The position numbers were made by a program, and so were the translations under genes. A stretch of DNA of 56,591 nt from a bacterium (GTDB lineage: Bacteria; Chloroflexota; Dormibacteria; Aeolococcales; Bog-877). Shown piece after piece: positions 42,442 through 51,529 of this stretch (position 1 is the stretch's first letter; the number at the start of each line of letters is the position of its first letter). The stretch covers positions 1 to 56,591 of the forward strand of contig JAJYET010000012.1 in the NCBI GenBank assembly GCA_021785655.1. Reading direction: 5' to 3'. Under the pieces are notes generated by a model. That model did not search any database. It saw only the letters and a program-made list of their open reading frames with translations, and was not told the origin of the DNA.

Positions 42442-43170
42442 TCATGAGCCCAAATCCACCTCCCGCGGTTCGGGCGCGCGCCACCCGGGAGCCGCGAGGC
42501 CGGCCCGGGCGTACGCCTCCCGGGGGATGCCGATGTCCGCCAGCCAGCCTCTGCCGACCCAGTGCCGCGCCCCCGGTGCGAGGCAGCCGGCCTTGGCCAC
42601 CCCCAGCATGAGCGTGTGGTGCGCCCGGACGCACTCGCCCAGGACCTCGCCGGTGTCGGCGTCCAGCCCGGAGGGCAGGTCCACCGAGAGGACCTGGGCC
42701 GAGCTGCGGTTCACCCGGCTGATCACGGCCGCGGTGGGCTCCCGGGGAGCCCCTCGGGACCCGGTGCCCAGCAGCCCGTCCACCACCAGGCTGGCCCCGG
42801 AGATGGCTCGCTCGGCGCTCTGTCCCCGACCGTCTCCCAGCACCAGCAGCTCCGCTCCCGCCCCCTGGGCCGCCCGGGCCAGGCCGGACGTTCCGCCCAG
42901 CTCCTCGACCGGGACCGGGATGAGGACCCGGGTGGGAAGGCCCCAGTCCATGAGGTGGCGGGCGCTGACCAGGGCGTCTCCCCCGTTGTTCCCCCTTCCC
43001 GCTACCACCGCCACCTGGGCTCCGGGTCCGGATGCCTCCAGCGCCAGCCGGCGGGCGAGGACCGCCACCTGGTACCCGGCGAGGGCCATGAGCATCTCCA
43101 CCGGCACGCCGAGGGCGACGGCCTCGCCGTCCAGCGCCCGCGCCTGCTCCCGGGTCGCCGTCGGGGTCAC
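42442..43170 (-). CDS. nnrE: NAD(P)H-hydrate epimerase
   Basis: 242 residues: YjeF N-terminal domain only (VAVVAGRGNNGGDALVSARHL, VVDGLLGTGSRGAPREP, VLSVDLPSGLDADTGEV). Epimerises damaged S/R-NADHX. The C-terminal ADP-dependent dehydratase, often fused, is absent here and must be elsewhere. GTG overlaps the upstream stop as GTGA. Confidence 0.92.
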   Translation of the reverse strand: MTPTATREQARALDGEAVALGVPVEMLMALAGYQVAVLARRLALEASGPGAQVAVVAGRGNNGGDALVSARHLMDWGLPTRVLIPVPVEELGGTSGLARAAQGAGAELLVLGDGRGQSAERAISGASLVVDGLLGTGSRGAPREPTAAVISRVNRSSAQVLSVDLPSGLDADTGEVLGECVRAHHTLMLGVAKAGCLAPGARHWVGRGWLADIGIPREAYARAGLAAPGWRAPEPREVDLGS

Positions 43171-43997
43171 CGAACCGCCACTCCGGCGACCACCCCCCGT
43201 CCCGCGGTCGAGTCCGCCTCCCAGGTCACCCGCACCTTGTCTCCGGGGCTGAGCTTCAGCTCCCGGGCCGCGTTCACGCGGTTCCCGGTGATCTCCAGAT
43301 GGCCGGCGCTGTTCCAGAGGATGGCAAGCCCGGACTCAATCTCGTGGTAGCTGCGAACGACCTGACGGACCTCCCGGCCCCCCGGCGCCGTCACCGACGC
43401 CGGCTGGGGCGCATACCAGGGAGTCTGGGCCACCGCCAGGATGGCGTTGCCGAAGTGGTCCACCACCACCACCTGCGCCCAGGTGCCCTCGGCGTCCCCC
43501 TGGGGCAGGAGACCGGGAAGGAGCGAGGGGCTGGGCACCCGGGGGCCCGCCTCCTCCAGCGCCAGCTCTCCAGTGGCGAGCCGGGCTGCCAGAGGGCCGA
43601 TCAGGTCCCGTCCGTGGAAGGTGCCGCTGAGCTGCGCCGGAAGGTGGGGCGCGACGGCGATCCGAAACGCCGACCGTTCCTTCCCGCGCTGCCAGAGGAA
43701 GTGCAGGAGGCCGTTGTCCGGCGCGACCACCACCTGGCCGTCCACCGCCGCCGCCACCAGGGGGCGGTCGCTGCCCACTCCGGGGTCCACCACGGCGCAG
43801 TGGACGGTGCCCTCCGGGAAGGCCGGAGCGCAGGCCGCCAGCCAGTAGGCCCCGGCGCCGATGTCAGTCGGTGGGACTCCGTGAGTGATCACCTCGACCT
43901 GGAGCCCGGGCGCGGCCCGGAGCACCGCTCCCAGCATGGCGCCCCCGTACCCGGAATCGGTCCCGAAGTCGGTGAGAAGGGTGAGGATGGCGGCCAT
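43167..43997 (-). CDS. SAM hydroxide adenosyltransferase (DUF62 / SAM hydrolase)
   Basis: 276 residues. ILTLLTDFGTDSGYGGAMLG, AVVDPGVGSDRPLVA, VVAPDNGLLHFLW, FHGRDLIGPLAARLATG and VVVDHFGNAIL with the C-terminal beta domain match the fluorinase/chlorinase family that hydrolyses SAM to adenosine and methionine. The halogenase-specific insertion is not evident. Coupled with nnrE. Confidence 0.9.
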   Translation of the reverse strand: MAAILTLLTDFGTDSGYGGAMLGAVLRAAPGLQVEVITHGVPPTDIGAGAYWLAACAPAFPEGTVHCAVVDPGVGSDRPLVAAAVDGQVVVAPDNGLLHFLWQRGKERSAFRIAVAPHLPAQLSGTFHGRDLIGPLAARLATGELALEEAGPRVPSPSLLPGLLPQGDAEGTWAQVVVVDHFGNAILAVAQTPWYAPQPASVTAPGGREVRQVVRSYHEIESGLAILWNSAGHLEITGNRVNAARELKLSPGDKVRVTWEADSTAGRGVVAGVAVR

Positions 43998-44057
43998 GGG
44001 ACGGGCCCATTGTGACCGATGGGTAGCTGCCCGCAGTGCCGGCCCCGGCCCTTTGGT

Positions 44058-44819
44058 TCAGCTCAGGGTGGGGCGCCGGGCGCGGATGATCGCCGCCATA
44101 GCCCCGGCATGCACCCGGTGGGTCGGAAGGATCTGCACCTCCACCAGGCCCGCGGCCCCCAGGGCTTCGCGGTACTCGGCCTCGGTGAGCGCCCCGGCCA
44201 CGCACCCGGTCCAGAGGGTCATGTCCTGCCTCGTCGCCTCGTCCATCTCCGGATCAGCCACCACATCGGAGATGGCGAAACGCCCCCCCGGGCGGAGGAC
44301 GCGGAAGGCCTCGGCCAGGACCGCGCGCTTGTCCGCCGCCAGATTGATGACACAGTTGGAGATGACCACGTCCACGCTGCCATCCGCGAGTGGGATGTCC
44401 TCCAGGTACCCCTCCAGGAATTCGGCGTTGTCGCAGCCGGCCCGCCGGGCGTTGGCCCGGGCCAGCTCCAGCATCTCCACGGTCATGTCCAGCCCGATGG
44501 CCCGGCCCGTCGGACCGACCCGGCGGGCCGAGATCAGTACGTCGGCGCCGGCTCCCGACCCCAGGTCGAGCACCGTCTCGCCGGGCCGGAGGTCGGCCAC
44601 CGCAGTGGGAACTCCGCAACCCAGAGATGCGGCGACCGCCGGCCCCACCAGATCAGCATCGGGCTGCCCTCGGTAGAGGTCGGCCCCAAAGACTGCCTCC
44701 GCCCCACCACAGCAGCCCGTGCCACCGGGCCCGCAGCATCCGTCCTTCGTGGAGGCGAACTGCTTCGCCGCCTCCGCGTATCGGTCGCGCACCCGATCAC
44801 GGATTTCGGCCTCCACCAT
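44058..44819 (-). CDS. arsM: Arsenite S-adenosylmethionine methyltransferase
   Basis: 253 residues. ATG at 44819 with a strong GAGGAGG site. SAM motif VLDLGSGAGADVLISARRVG, and the arsenic-binding cysteines in the expected places: CCGPGGTGCCGG near residue 28, SLGCG, ISNCVINL and LWTGCVAGAL. Methylates As(III) to volatile or less toxic forms. No arsR or arsB is adjacent. Confidence 0.92.
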   Translation of the reverse strand: MVEAEIRDRVRDRYAEAAKQFASTKDGCCGPGGTGCCGGAEAVFGADLYRGQPDADLVGPAVAASLGCGVPTAVADLRPGETVLDLGSGAGADVLISARRVGPTGRAIGLDMTVEMLELARANARRAGCDNAEFLEGYLEDIPLADGSVDVVISNCVINLAADKRAVLAEAFRVLRPGGRFAISDVVADPEMDEATRQDMTLWTGCVAGALTEAEYREALGAAGLVEVQILPTHRVHAGAMAAIIRARRPTLS

Positions 44820-44904
44820 CAGCCTCCTCGACCCACGCAGACGTTCCAGGCGACACCCTAGCGGTGCTGCCGGCAGCCGTCAACTTCCGCTCGAAGAAAT
44901 GAGA

Positions 44905-44932
44905 AAGGGGGCGGCCCGAGGGCCGCCCCCTT
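44905..44932 (-). terminator. Intrinsic terminator of groEL
   Basis: A 12-bp perfect stem (AAGGGGGCGGCC at 44905-44916 pairing with 44921-44932) around the loop CGAG. On the minus strand it is followed by TTTCTCATTTCTTC, a U-rich tract. It lies 22 bases after the groEL stop. Confidence 0.8.
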
Positions 44933-44954
44933 CCATTTCCCGTCTCAGGCGGGA

Positions 44955-46562
44955 TCAGTACTCCGGCATCGGGGGCGCCGCCGCCCCCTTCTTCTCGGGG
45001 ATGTCGGTCACCAGCGACTCGGTGGTCAGCAGCAGCCCGGCGATCGAGGCCGCGTTCTGGACGGCCGACCGGGTCACCTTGGTGGGGTCGATGATCCCCG
45101 CCTTGACCATGTCCACGTACTCGCCGGTGGCGGCGTTGAAGCCCTGGCCCGCGGGCAGGCTGCGGACCTTCTCCACCACCACCGAGCCCTCGGCGCCGGC
45201 GTTGTTGGCGATCTGCCGGGTCGGCTCCTCCAGCGCCCGCAGCACGATGGTCACCCCGGTCTGCTGGTCACCCTCGAGCTTGAGGCCGGCGAGTGCCTTC
45301 TGGGCCAGAAGGAGGGCGGTCCCACCGCCGGGGACGATCCCCTCCTCGACCGCGGCCCGGGTGGCGGAGACGGCGTCCTCCATCCGGTGCTTGCGCTCCT
45401 TGAGCTCGGTCTCGGTGGCGGCACCGACCTTGATCACGGCCACCCCGCCGGCCAGCTTGGCCAGCCTCTCCTGGAGCTTCTCCTTGTCCCAGTCCGAGGT
45501 CGACTTGTCGATCTCAGTCTTGATCTGTTCGATCCGTCCCTTGATGGCGTCGGAGCTGCCGGCGCCCTCGACGATCGTGGTGTCGTCCTTGGTCACCTTG
45601 ACCATCCGGGCCCGGCCCAGCTGGCCCAGCTGGACGCTGTCGAGCTTGAGGCCCAGCTCCTCGCTGATCACCGTCCCTCCGGTGAGGATGGCGATGTCCT
45701 GGAGCATGGCCTTGCGCCGGTCGCCGAAGCCCGGCGCCTTGACCGCCACGGCGGTGAAGATCCCCCGGATCTTGTTCACGATCAGGGTGGCCAGCGCCTC
45801 GCCGTCCACGTCCTCGGCCACCACCACCAGCGGCTTGCCGCTCTGGTGGATCTTCTCCACCACCGGGAGCAGGTCGGCGATCGCCGAGATCTTCCGGTCG
45901 GTGACCAGGATGTAGGGCTCCTCGAGCACCGCCTCCATGGACTGGGTGTTGGTCACCATGTAGGGGCTGATGTAGCCCTTGTCGAACTGCATCCCCTCGA
46001 CCAGGTCGAGCTCGGTGGCGATCCCCTTGGACTCCTCCACGGTGATCACGCCGTCCTTGCCAACCTTCTCCATGGCCTCGGCCACGGTCTCCCCGATCTG
46101 GGGGTCGGCGGCGGAGATGGACGCCACCTGGGCGATCTTCTCCCGCTCGCTGATCGGCACGGAGTGCTTCTTGATCTCCTCGACGACCACGTCGACGGCC
46201 TTCTGGATCCCGGCCTTCACCTGTACCGGGTTGGCGCCGGCGGCCACGTGGCGGAGCCCCTCGTTGATCATCGCCGAGGCCAGGACGGTGGCCGTGGTGG
46301 TGCCATCACCGGCAATGTCGTTGGTCTTGCTGGCGACCTCCTTGACCAGCTGGGCGCCCATGTTCTCGAAGGGGTCCTCCAGCTCGATCTCCTTGGCGAT
46401 CGTCACCCCGTCGTTGGTGATGGTGGGGCTGCCGAACTTCTTGTCCAGCACCACGTTGCGACCCTTGGGCCCGATGGTGATGCGGACCGCGTCCGCCACC
46501 TTGTCGGCCCCCCGCTTGAGCGCGGCCCGGGCCTCCGTGTCGAACAGCAACTGCTTGGGCAT
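44955..46562 (-). CDS. groEL: 60 kDa chaperonin GroEL
   Basis: 535 residues from ATG 46562 with GAGGAGGAGA upstream. Hallmarks: [39 protein letters not shown] (ATP site), [40 protein letters not shown] and VPGGGTALL. The tail is [13 protein letters not shown] rather than Gly-Gly-Met repeats. No groES is adjacent, so this is a stand-alone copy under CIRCE control. Confidence 0.97.
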   Translation of the reverse strand: MPKQLLFDTEARAALKRGADKVADAVRITIGPKGRNVVLDKKFGSPTITNDGVTIAKEIELEDPFENMGAQLVKEVASKTNDIAGDGTTTATVLASAMINEGLRHVAAGANPVQVKAGIQKAVDVVVEEIKKHSVPISEREKIAQVASISAADPQIGETVAEAMEKVGKDGVITVEESKGIATELDLVEGMQFDKGYISPYMVTNTQSMEAVLEEPYILVTDRKISAIADLLPVVEKIHQSGKPLVVVAEDVDGEALATLIVNKIRGIFTAVAVKAPGFGDRRKAMLQDIAILTGGTVISEELGLKLDSVQLGQLGRARMVKVTKDDTTIVEGAGSSDAIKGRIEQIKTEIDKSTSDWDKEKLQERLAKLAGGVAVIKVGAATETELKERKHRMEDAVSATRAAVEEGIVPGGGTALLLAQKALAGLKLEGDQQTGVTIVLRALEEPTRQIANNAGAEGSVVVEKVRSLPAGQGFNAATGEYVDMVKAGIIDPTKVTRSAVQNAASIAGLLLTTESLVTDIPEKKGAAAPPMPEY

Positions 46563-46616
46563 ACTTCTGATCTCCTCCTCGGTTCCCACAAGAGCGATCG
46601 GCTTGGCTCTTGGCCC

Positions 46617-46646
46617 ATGTTAGCACTCTGGCCGGTCGAGTGCTAG
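46617..46646 (-). promoter_or_regulatory. CIRCE operator and -10 box of groEL
   Basis: TTAGCACTC (46620-46628), nine bases, GAGTGCTAG (46638-46646): one base from the consensus CIRCE, the binding site of HrcA. The minus-strand TAACAT (46622..46617) overlaps its edge and is a likely -10, so HrcA would block polymerase. Confidence 0.92.
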
Positions 46647-46703
46647 CAGGTGGCTCAGGGGAGTGCCAGGCGCGGGCCGGCCCTCCCCGCCATCATTCTC
46701 ACC

Positions 46704-47525
46704 ATGCACAGCGGAGCCCCGGCGGCCGGAGAGCTTCGGCGCCTGCTGGGCGCCGAAGAGCGCCAGCGGGTGGCCAGATTCCTGCTCGCCCAGGGGTGGT
46801 CGGGGCTGCACCTGGGTGAGGCGCTGGTCCGCTGGGAGGCATCCTCCTCCGGCCGGCCGCCCCTGTGGGGAGCCCACGGTCCGTCGGGGGAGCTCACCTC
46901 GGTGGCCTTCACCCCCCCGGGCCGATTCCAGCTGCTGGCTCCGCTTGGGGCGGACCGGGAGGGAGGCCGGGCGCTGCTGCTGCGCCTGCTCCCCGAGCTG
47001 GAGCGGGTCTCCGCTCTCGAGGACCACCTCCTCGAGCATGAGCTCGCCGGCTTTGACCGAAGCATCCGGGAGATGACCGTGGCGGCCAGCCTGCTGGCGC
47101 CCGCCCGCCCCCTGCCCGAGGCCCGCCGCGCCCGCCTCCGGGACGCCCCCGAGGTGCACCGCATCTACCAGCACGTCAGCTGGATGCGCCTGGAGAGCGC
47201 CGCCGACTGGCGGGCTCGGCTCCGCCTCGACCCCACCTGGGTGGTGGAGGAGGAGGGCCGGGTGGTGGGGGTGGCGCGCTGGACCAAGCGCTACGGGCGG
47301 GTGGTCGAAGTCGGTGGGGTGGCCACGGACCCGGACCGCCGCCGCCGGGGGGCGGCCACGGCCGCCGTCCTGGCGGCCACCGCACCGGCGCTCTCCGCTG
47401 GCCTCACCCCCCTGCTGTGCTTTCAGGACCCCGCGCTGGCCCCGCTCTACCTCAACCTCGGGTTCGAGCGGGTGGGGAGGGAGCTGGCGTTCCACCGGCC
47501 CCCTCCGCCCGTCCCCGGCCTATGA
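46704..47525 (+). CDS. GNAT-family acetyltransferase-like protein
   Basis: 273 residues from ATG 46704. The N-terminal half (LLGAEERQRVARFLLAQGWS) is family-specific; the C-terminal half is a GNAT fold with VVEEEGRVVGVARWTKRYGR, VGGVATDPDRRRRGAATAAV (acetyl-CoA loop) and LAPLYLNLGFERVG. Resembles the DUF4081/GNAT proteins of high-GC bacteria. Acceptor unknown. It lies divergent from groEL. Confidence 0.85.
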   Translation: MHSGAPAAGELRRLLGAEERQRVARFLLAQGWSGLHLGEALVRWEASSSGRPPLWGAHGPSGELTSVAFTPPGRFQLLAPLGADREGGRALLLRLLPELERVSALEDHLLEHELAGFDRSIREMTVAASLLAPARPLPEARRARLRDAPEVHRIYQHVSWMRLESAADWRARLRLDPTWVVEEEGRVVGVARWTKRYGRVVEVGGVATDPDRRRRGAATAAVLAATAPALSAGLTPLLCFQDPALAPLYLNLGFERVGRELAFHRPPPPVPGL

Positions 47526-47532
47526 TCGGCAG

Positions 47533-48660
47533 ATGGCGGACCTGAAGTCGGCGCTGGCGTGGTCGGCGCTGGTGGCGGGCGCGGCGGTCGCCGCCGAGCG
47601 GGCCGCCAACCATTGGCGCCAGGGGAGCGGTGACGGGGCGCTGGACTGGGAGCTGGTCCGGCGCACCGCCTACTCCAGGGCCGGGGAGGACCGAATGGAC
47701 CTGGTGCGGGAGGTGGGCGAAACCTATCAGCCGCTGGTCCAGGAGCTGGTTCCCCTCCTGGCGCTGGCCTGCGGCACCGGGGCCCAGTCCGCCACCTTCG
47801 GGGCGGTGAGGGTGGTGGGGCGGCGGGGCTTCGTGGACCAGAACCTGGCCATGATGCAGCGGGTCATCGGGCCCTTGGAGCAGATGACCGGCAGCTTCCG
47901 GAGCAGCCCCATGCTCCGGCTGCCGACCAGCCTTTACCTCGGCACCCTTCTCGGCTACATCGGCCGGCGGGTCCTGGGCCAGTACGACCCGGTGCTCAGG
48001 TTCGGCGGGGATGAGCCGGCGTCGCTCCCCTCTCCGGCCCTTCTGATGGTGGAACCCAACGTCCGGGACTTCCAGGAGCGGGCGGGGTTGCCGCTGGACT
48101 CGCTCCGCCGCTGGTTGATGCTGCACGAGCTGACCCACGCCTGGCAGTTCGAGCTCCACCCCTGGCTCGCACCCCACCTCACCTCACTGGTGGCCGAGCT
48201 GGCCCGCCTGCCCCGGGCTCAGGGCCCCAAGGGGCTGGAGGAGATGGTGCAGGCGGCCCGCCAGCTTCGGCCCCAGCTGGCTGCGGTGGGCCGCATCCAG
48301 GCGGTCATGGCCCTCCTGGAGGGCCATGCCAACTACATCATGCGCGAGGTGGGGCAGCGCCATCTCGCCGACTTCGAGACTCTGGATCAGGCCTTCCACC
48401 GCCGCCAGGAGCAGCCCACCACCCTGGAGCGGCTGCTGCTGATCATCTCCGGAGTGGCGCTCAAGCTGCAGCAGTACCAGCAGGGGGAGCGCTTCCTTCG
48501 CCAGATCCGCGAGAGGGGTGGCGAGGAGGCCCTGACCCGGGTCTGGGCTGGCCCTGAGTCGCTGCCCAGCTGGGGAGAGGTCCGTAGGCCCGAGCGCTGG
48601 CTGGAGCGGATGGGCTACCAGCGCACCTGGGCGGGCTGGACTTCGTCGCAGCCCGCCTGA
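47533..48660 (+). CDS. Zinc-dependent metalloprotease, F420-associated (DUF2342) family
   Basis: 375 residues; TATGAT (47521-47526) six bases before the ATG fixes a leaderless start. Family features: LALACGTGAQSATFGAVRVV, GQYDPVLRFGG, ALLMVEPNVRDFQERAGLPL, zincin motif MLHELTHAWQFELHPWL (His198, Glu199, His202) and LLEGHANYIM for the third ligand. Members co-occur with F420 genes in Actinobacteria, but the substrate is unknown and no F420 synthesis gene is nearby. Confidence 0.88.
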   Translation: MADLKSALAWSALVAGAAVAAERAANHWRQGSGDGALDWELVRRTAYSRAGEDRMDLVREVGETYQPLVQELVPLLALACGTGAQSATFGAVRVVGRRGFVDQNLAMMQRVIGPLEQMTGSFRSSPMLRLPTSLYLGTLLGYIGRRVLGQYDPVLRFGGDEPASLPSPALLMVEPNVRDFQERAGLPLDSLRRWLMLHELTHAWQFELHPWLAPHLTSLVAELARLPRAQGPKGLEEMVQAARQLRPQLAAVGRIQAVMALLEGHANYIMREVGQRHLADFETLDQAFHRRQEQPTTLERLLLIISGVALKLQQYQQGERFLRQIRERGGEEALTRVWAGPESLPSWGEVRRPERWLERMGYQRTWAGWTSSQPA

Positions 48661-48782
48661 GCCGAGGATTCGGCCGCCGGTATCGCAATGGCCGCATCTT
48701 GCGTACACTGCGCGGGTGAACTGCCTGCGGGCGGGACGGGATTCCTCCGACCCGACCTTTGAGCCCTCACGGAGCTGATGCC

Positions 48783-50336
48783 ATGAAGATCTCCTTCCGC
48801 CTCCCCGGCGGCACCTCCCTCCCCGGCGCCCTGCGCCGGCTCCTCGAGCCCCCCGCGGCCCGACAGCTGACGCCGGCACTGGTCCCGGCCGGCGTCCCCG
48901 GGGCCTGGCGCGTGCCGGATCAGCAGACCTTCCACCCGGTTTTCGGGCGCAAGCGCGACGAGAGCCCGGCGCCGGGACCGGACGAGGCCCAGTCGGAATC
49001 CGCCGAGGCCGCCGAAGAAGGCGCCGGACCGATCGGGCCCGGGGCCGACGAGCTGCCGCCCATCCCGTCCGCTCCGGAACCGGGCGAGGCCCGGGAGGAG
49101 GAGCCCGCCGCCGCGGCCACCGAGGAGGCGGCGACGGAGGAGGCGCCGACGGAGCCCGCGGCCGAGGAGGCGGGCTGGTCCTCCTACCAGGAGCCGGTGG
49201 AGCCGTCCCCGTTCTCGTTCGAGGCTGAGCCGGAGCGGCCGGACCTGCCCGCCTGGACGCCCACCCCGCTAGGAGGGTCGGCCTTCCCCGCGTTCCCCAC
49301 CGAGCCTGAGGAGACCCCCGGACCATGGGGGTCGCCGGAGGGCCCAGAGGTGGTGGCGTTCCCAGGCGGCGACTACCAGGAGCCGGCCCCGGAGGCCGCC
49401 TGGCCCGCCGCCGCCCAGGATCCCGTCTGGGGAGCCCAGGGGGGTGACGTGGATGCCACCACCCTGGCTGAGCTACCGGAATCCCAATTCCTGGAGGCGG
49501 CAGCCGAGAGCGCCCCGGAGGAGCCGGAGTCGGGGGACCTTCCCGAGCCCCCGGCTGAGCCCGCTCCAGAGGAGGCGGTGGCCCCGGCCGAGGAGTACAC
49601 CGTGGAGCCCGAGCCGGCGACCTGGGTCGCCGACGAGGCACCGGCGCCGACCTACCTCACATACCCCCCCGAGGAGGCCCCTGCCCACGTGGGGGCCGTG
49701 GCGCTGGTGGAGGACGCCCGCGCCTTCCCCCTCCCTGAGGGCGAGATCCTCTTCCGCAACCTCCGGGCGGGCTTCACCGATCCGGCCCGGCTCCTCCGGC
49801 ACCTGGCCGGGGAGGGGCACACCGGGGTGCTGCACGTGGCCGCCGCGGAGGGCCGCAACACCTACGTGGTACTGGTGGACGGGTACGTGGTGGCGGTCGC
49901 GGGTGACGCCCAGGGCCGGGTCACCACCACCAACCGGGTGGCCTTCCCCAACTTCCCCAACAGCCAGGACGTGCTCAACGTGATCACCTACCCCCGGGAG
50001 ATCGCCCGTGGGTTGGGGCTCCTGCTCCACGCCCCGGTGCACTTCCGGGGGCTGGGGGCGATGTTCGTGAACCTGGACGGGCTGCGCAGCTACCTCAGCA
50101 AGCACTCGGCCTCCGGGGGCATGGTGGTGGCCTCGGACCAGGGCACCGGTGTCGCCCTCTTCGACGACGGGCGGCTGGTGGGTGCCTACACCGGCAACCA
50201 GGCTCCCGACGAGGACCTAACTCCACTGCGCGAGCTGATCAAGGACCTCGACGCCGAGATCGACGTGCGCATGGGCGGCCCCAAGGAGCTGGACCCGATC
50301 CCGCTGGACACCCTGCTGGCCGGCTACCCTCTGTGA
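48783..50336 (+). CDS. Acidic Pro/Glu-rich protein with C-terminal DUF4388-like domain
   Basis: 517 residues from ATG 48783. Residues about 55-320 are an extremely acidic Pro/Glu/Ala-rich disordered linker. The last 190 residues are a folded domain: FRNLRAGFTDPARLLRHLAG, HTGVLHVAAAEGRNTYVVL, VDGYVVAVAGDAQG and a second similar unit (MVVASDQGTGVALFDDGRLV). This resembles the DUF4388/PATAN domains of signalling proteins. Its linker style matches the anti-sigma protein at 36.5 kb. TACACT at 48704-48709 is a candidate -10. First gene of an overlapped operon. Confidence 0.65.
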   Translation: MKISFRLPGGTSLPGALRRLLEPPAARQLTPALVPAGVPGAWRVPDQQTFHPVFGRKRDESPAPGPDEAQSESAEAAEEGAGPIGPGADELPPIPSAPEPGEAREEEPAAAATEEAATEEAPTEPAAEEAGWSSYQEPVEPSPFSFEAEPERPDLPAWTPTPLGGSAFPAFPTEPEETPGPWGSPEGPEVVAFPGGDYQEPAPEAAWPAAAQDPVWGAQGGDVDATTLAELPESQFLEAAAESAPEEPESGDLPEPPAEPAPEEAVAPAEEYTVEPEPATWVADEAPAPTYLTYPPEEAPAHVGAVALVEDARAFPLPEGEILFRNLRAGFTDPARLLRHLAGEGHTGVLHVAAAEGRNTYVVLVDGYVVAVAGDAQGRVTTTNRVAFPNFPNSQDVLNVITYPREIARGLGLLLHAPVHFRGLGAMFVNLDGLRSYLSKHSASGGMVVASDQGTGVALFDDGRLVGAYTGNQAPDEDLTPLRELIKDLDAEIDVRMGGPKELDPIPLDTLLAGYPL

Positions 50337-51124
50337 CCCAGGGGCCGGACCCCGGGCCGGCCGATAGCCGCTCCCAGTTTGCGCGGGTGGCCCAGGCCTA
50401 CCGCAGCAGCACCACGCACGCCGATCCCGTCGCCCTGGCCCGCTTTGTGGAGCTGGCCGAGCTCAGGCCCAACCACCGGGTACTGGACGTGGCCACCGGC
50501 GCCGGCCACGTGGCCCTGGCGGCCGCCCCCCAGGTCCGTGAGGTCGTGGCTCTCGACCTCACGCCGGAGATGCTGCAGCAGGCGCGGGCCCAGGCGGCGG
50601 AGCGTGAGATCCGCAACGTGGAGTTCGTCCTGGGGGACGCCGAGCGGCTCGAGTTCCCCTCCTCCTCCTTCGACCGGGTGCTGGTGCGGTCCGCGCCCCA
50701 CCACTTCCAGCACCTGATCCCCGCCCTGGCGGAGTTCCACCGGGTGCTGGTGCCAGGGGGGGCGCTGGCGGTGAGCGACTGCTCCCCACCGCCGGTGGTC
50801 CGGGACTGGCTGGAGGTGGTGGAGGTGGGCCGCGACCCGTCCCACATCCGCAGCCGGGAGCTGGAGGAGTGGCGGGCGCTGCTGCAGTCGCTGGGATTCA
50901 CCGTGGAGCTGGCGGAGCGGATCGAGCAGGAGAACGACGTTCTGGCCTGGTTCGAGAGAGCTGGCGTGGAGGACCCCACGCGGAGGCGGCTCCTCGACTA
51001 CTACGAGACCGCCCCCCAGGCGGTCCGCGAGCAGCTCAGTCCCCAGTGGCGGGAGGGGCGCTTCTACCACCGGTACTGGCAGGGCCTGCTGCGAGCGCGA
51101 AAGCCGCTGGAGCCGCTCCTCTGA
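50333..51124 (+). CDS. SAM-dependent class I methyltransferase (UbiE-like)
   Basis: 263 residues, GTG overlapping the previous stop as GTGA. Motif I VLDVATGAGHVALAAAPQV, VVALDLTPEMLQQARAQA, GDAERLEFPSSSFDRVLVRS and EFHRVLVPGGALAVSDCSPP give a typical Methyltransf_11 fold. The C-terminal 90 residues contain a substrate lid (REQLSPQWREGRFYHRYW). Acceptor unknown. Confidence 0.88.
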   Translation: MTQGPDPGPADSRSQFARVAQAYRSSTTHADPVALARFVELAELRPNHRVLDVATGAGHVALAAAPQVREVVALDLTPEMLQQARAQAAEREIRNVEFVLGDAERLEFPSSSFDRVLVRSAPHHFQHLIPALAEFHRVLVPGGALAVSDCSPPPVVRDWLEVVEVGRDPSHIRSRELEEWRALLQSLGFTVELAERIEQENDVLAWFERAGVEDPTRRRLLDYYETAPQAVREQLSPQWREGRFYHRYWQGLLRARKPLEPLL

Positions 51125-51145
51125 AGGTGGGTTGGGCTTCCTCTG

Positions 51146-51529
51146 ATGGCTGAGCCGATCGACCTCAGCGGGGTGCACCGGGAGCTGGACCAGCTCAAGC
51201 GCCAGCTCTGCCACTGCCAGCTGCAGGGCGAGTGCCTGGGCTGCAAGGGGGTGGAGATGGTGCGCCAGCAGCTGGAGGCGGTGGTGGCCGCGGCCTCCCA
51301 GCCGGTGCTCCTCCAGGTGGCCCAGGAGGCGGCGGCCAAGGACATGCTCTCCCAGTTCACCCAGATGCAGGAGCGGCTCATGGACGACCCCGCCATCCGC
51401 CAGGCGGCGGACGCCTTCCGGGAGCGGCTGCTGGAGGACCCCGAGGTCCGCAACCTGATGGAGGAGCTGATGAAGCGGCTCGGGCCGGAGGGTCCCGGAG
51501 GGCTGGAGGGCCCGGGGGGGCTCCCGTGA
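51146..51529 (+). CDS. Small cysteine-cluster hypothetical protein
   Basis: 127 residues. CHCQLQGECLGCKG near residue 22 carries four cysteines in a zinc- or cluster-like pattern, followed by a long helix (MLSQFTQMQERLMDDPAIRQ) and a Gly/Pro tail. No family recognised. Its stop overlaps the citE-like start as GTGA. Confidence 0.65.
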   Translation: MAEPIDLSGVHRELDQLKRQLCHCQLQGECLGCKGVEMVRQQLEAVVAAASQPVLLQVAQEAAAKDMLSQFTQMQERLMDDPAIRQAADAFRERLLEDPEVRNLMEELMKRLGPEGPGGLEGPGGLP

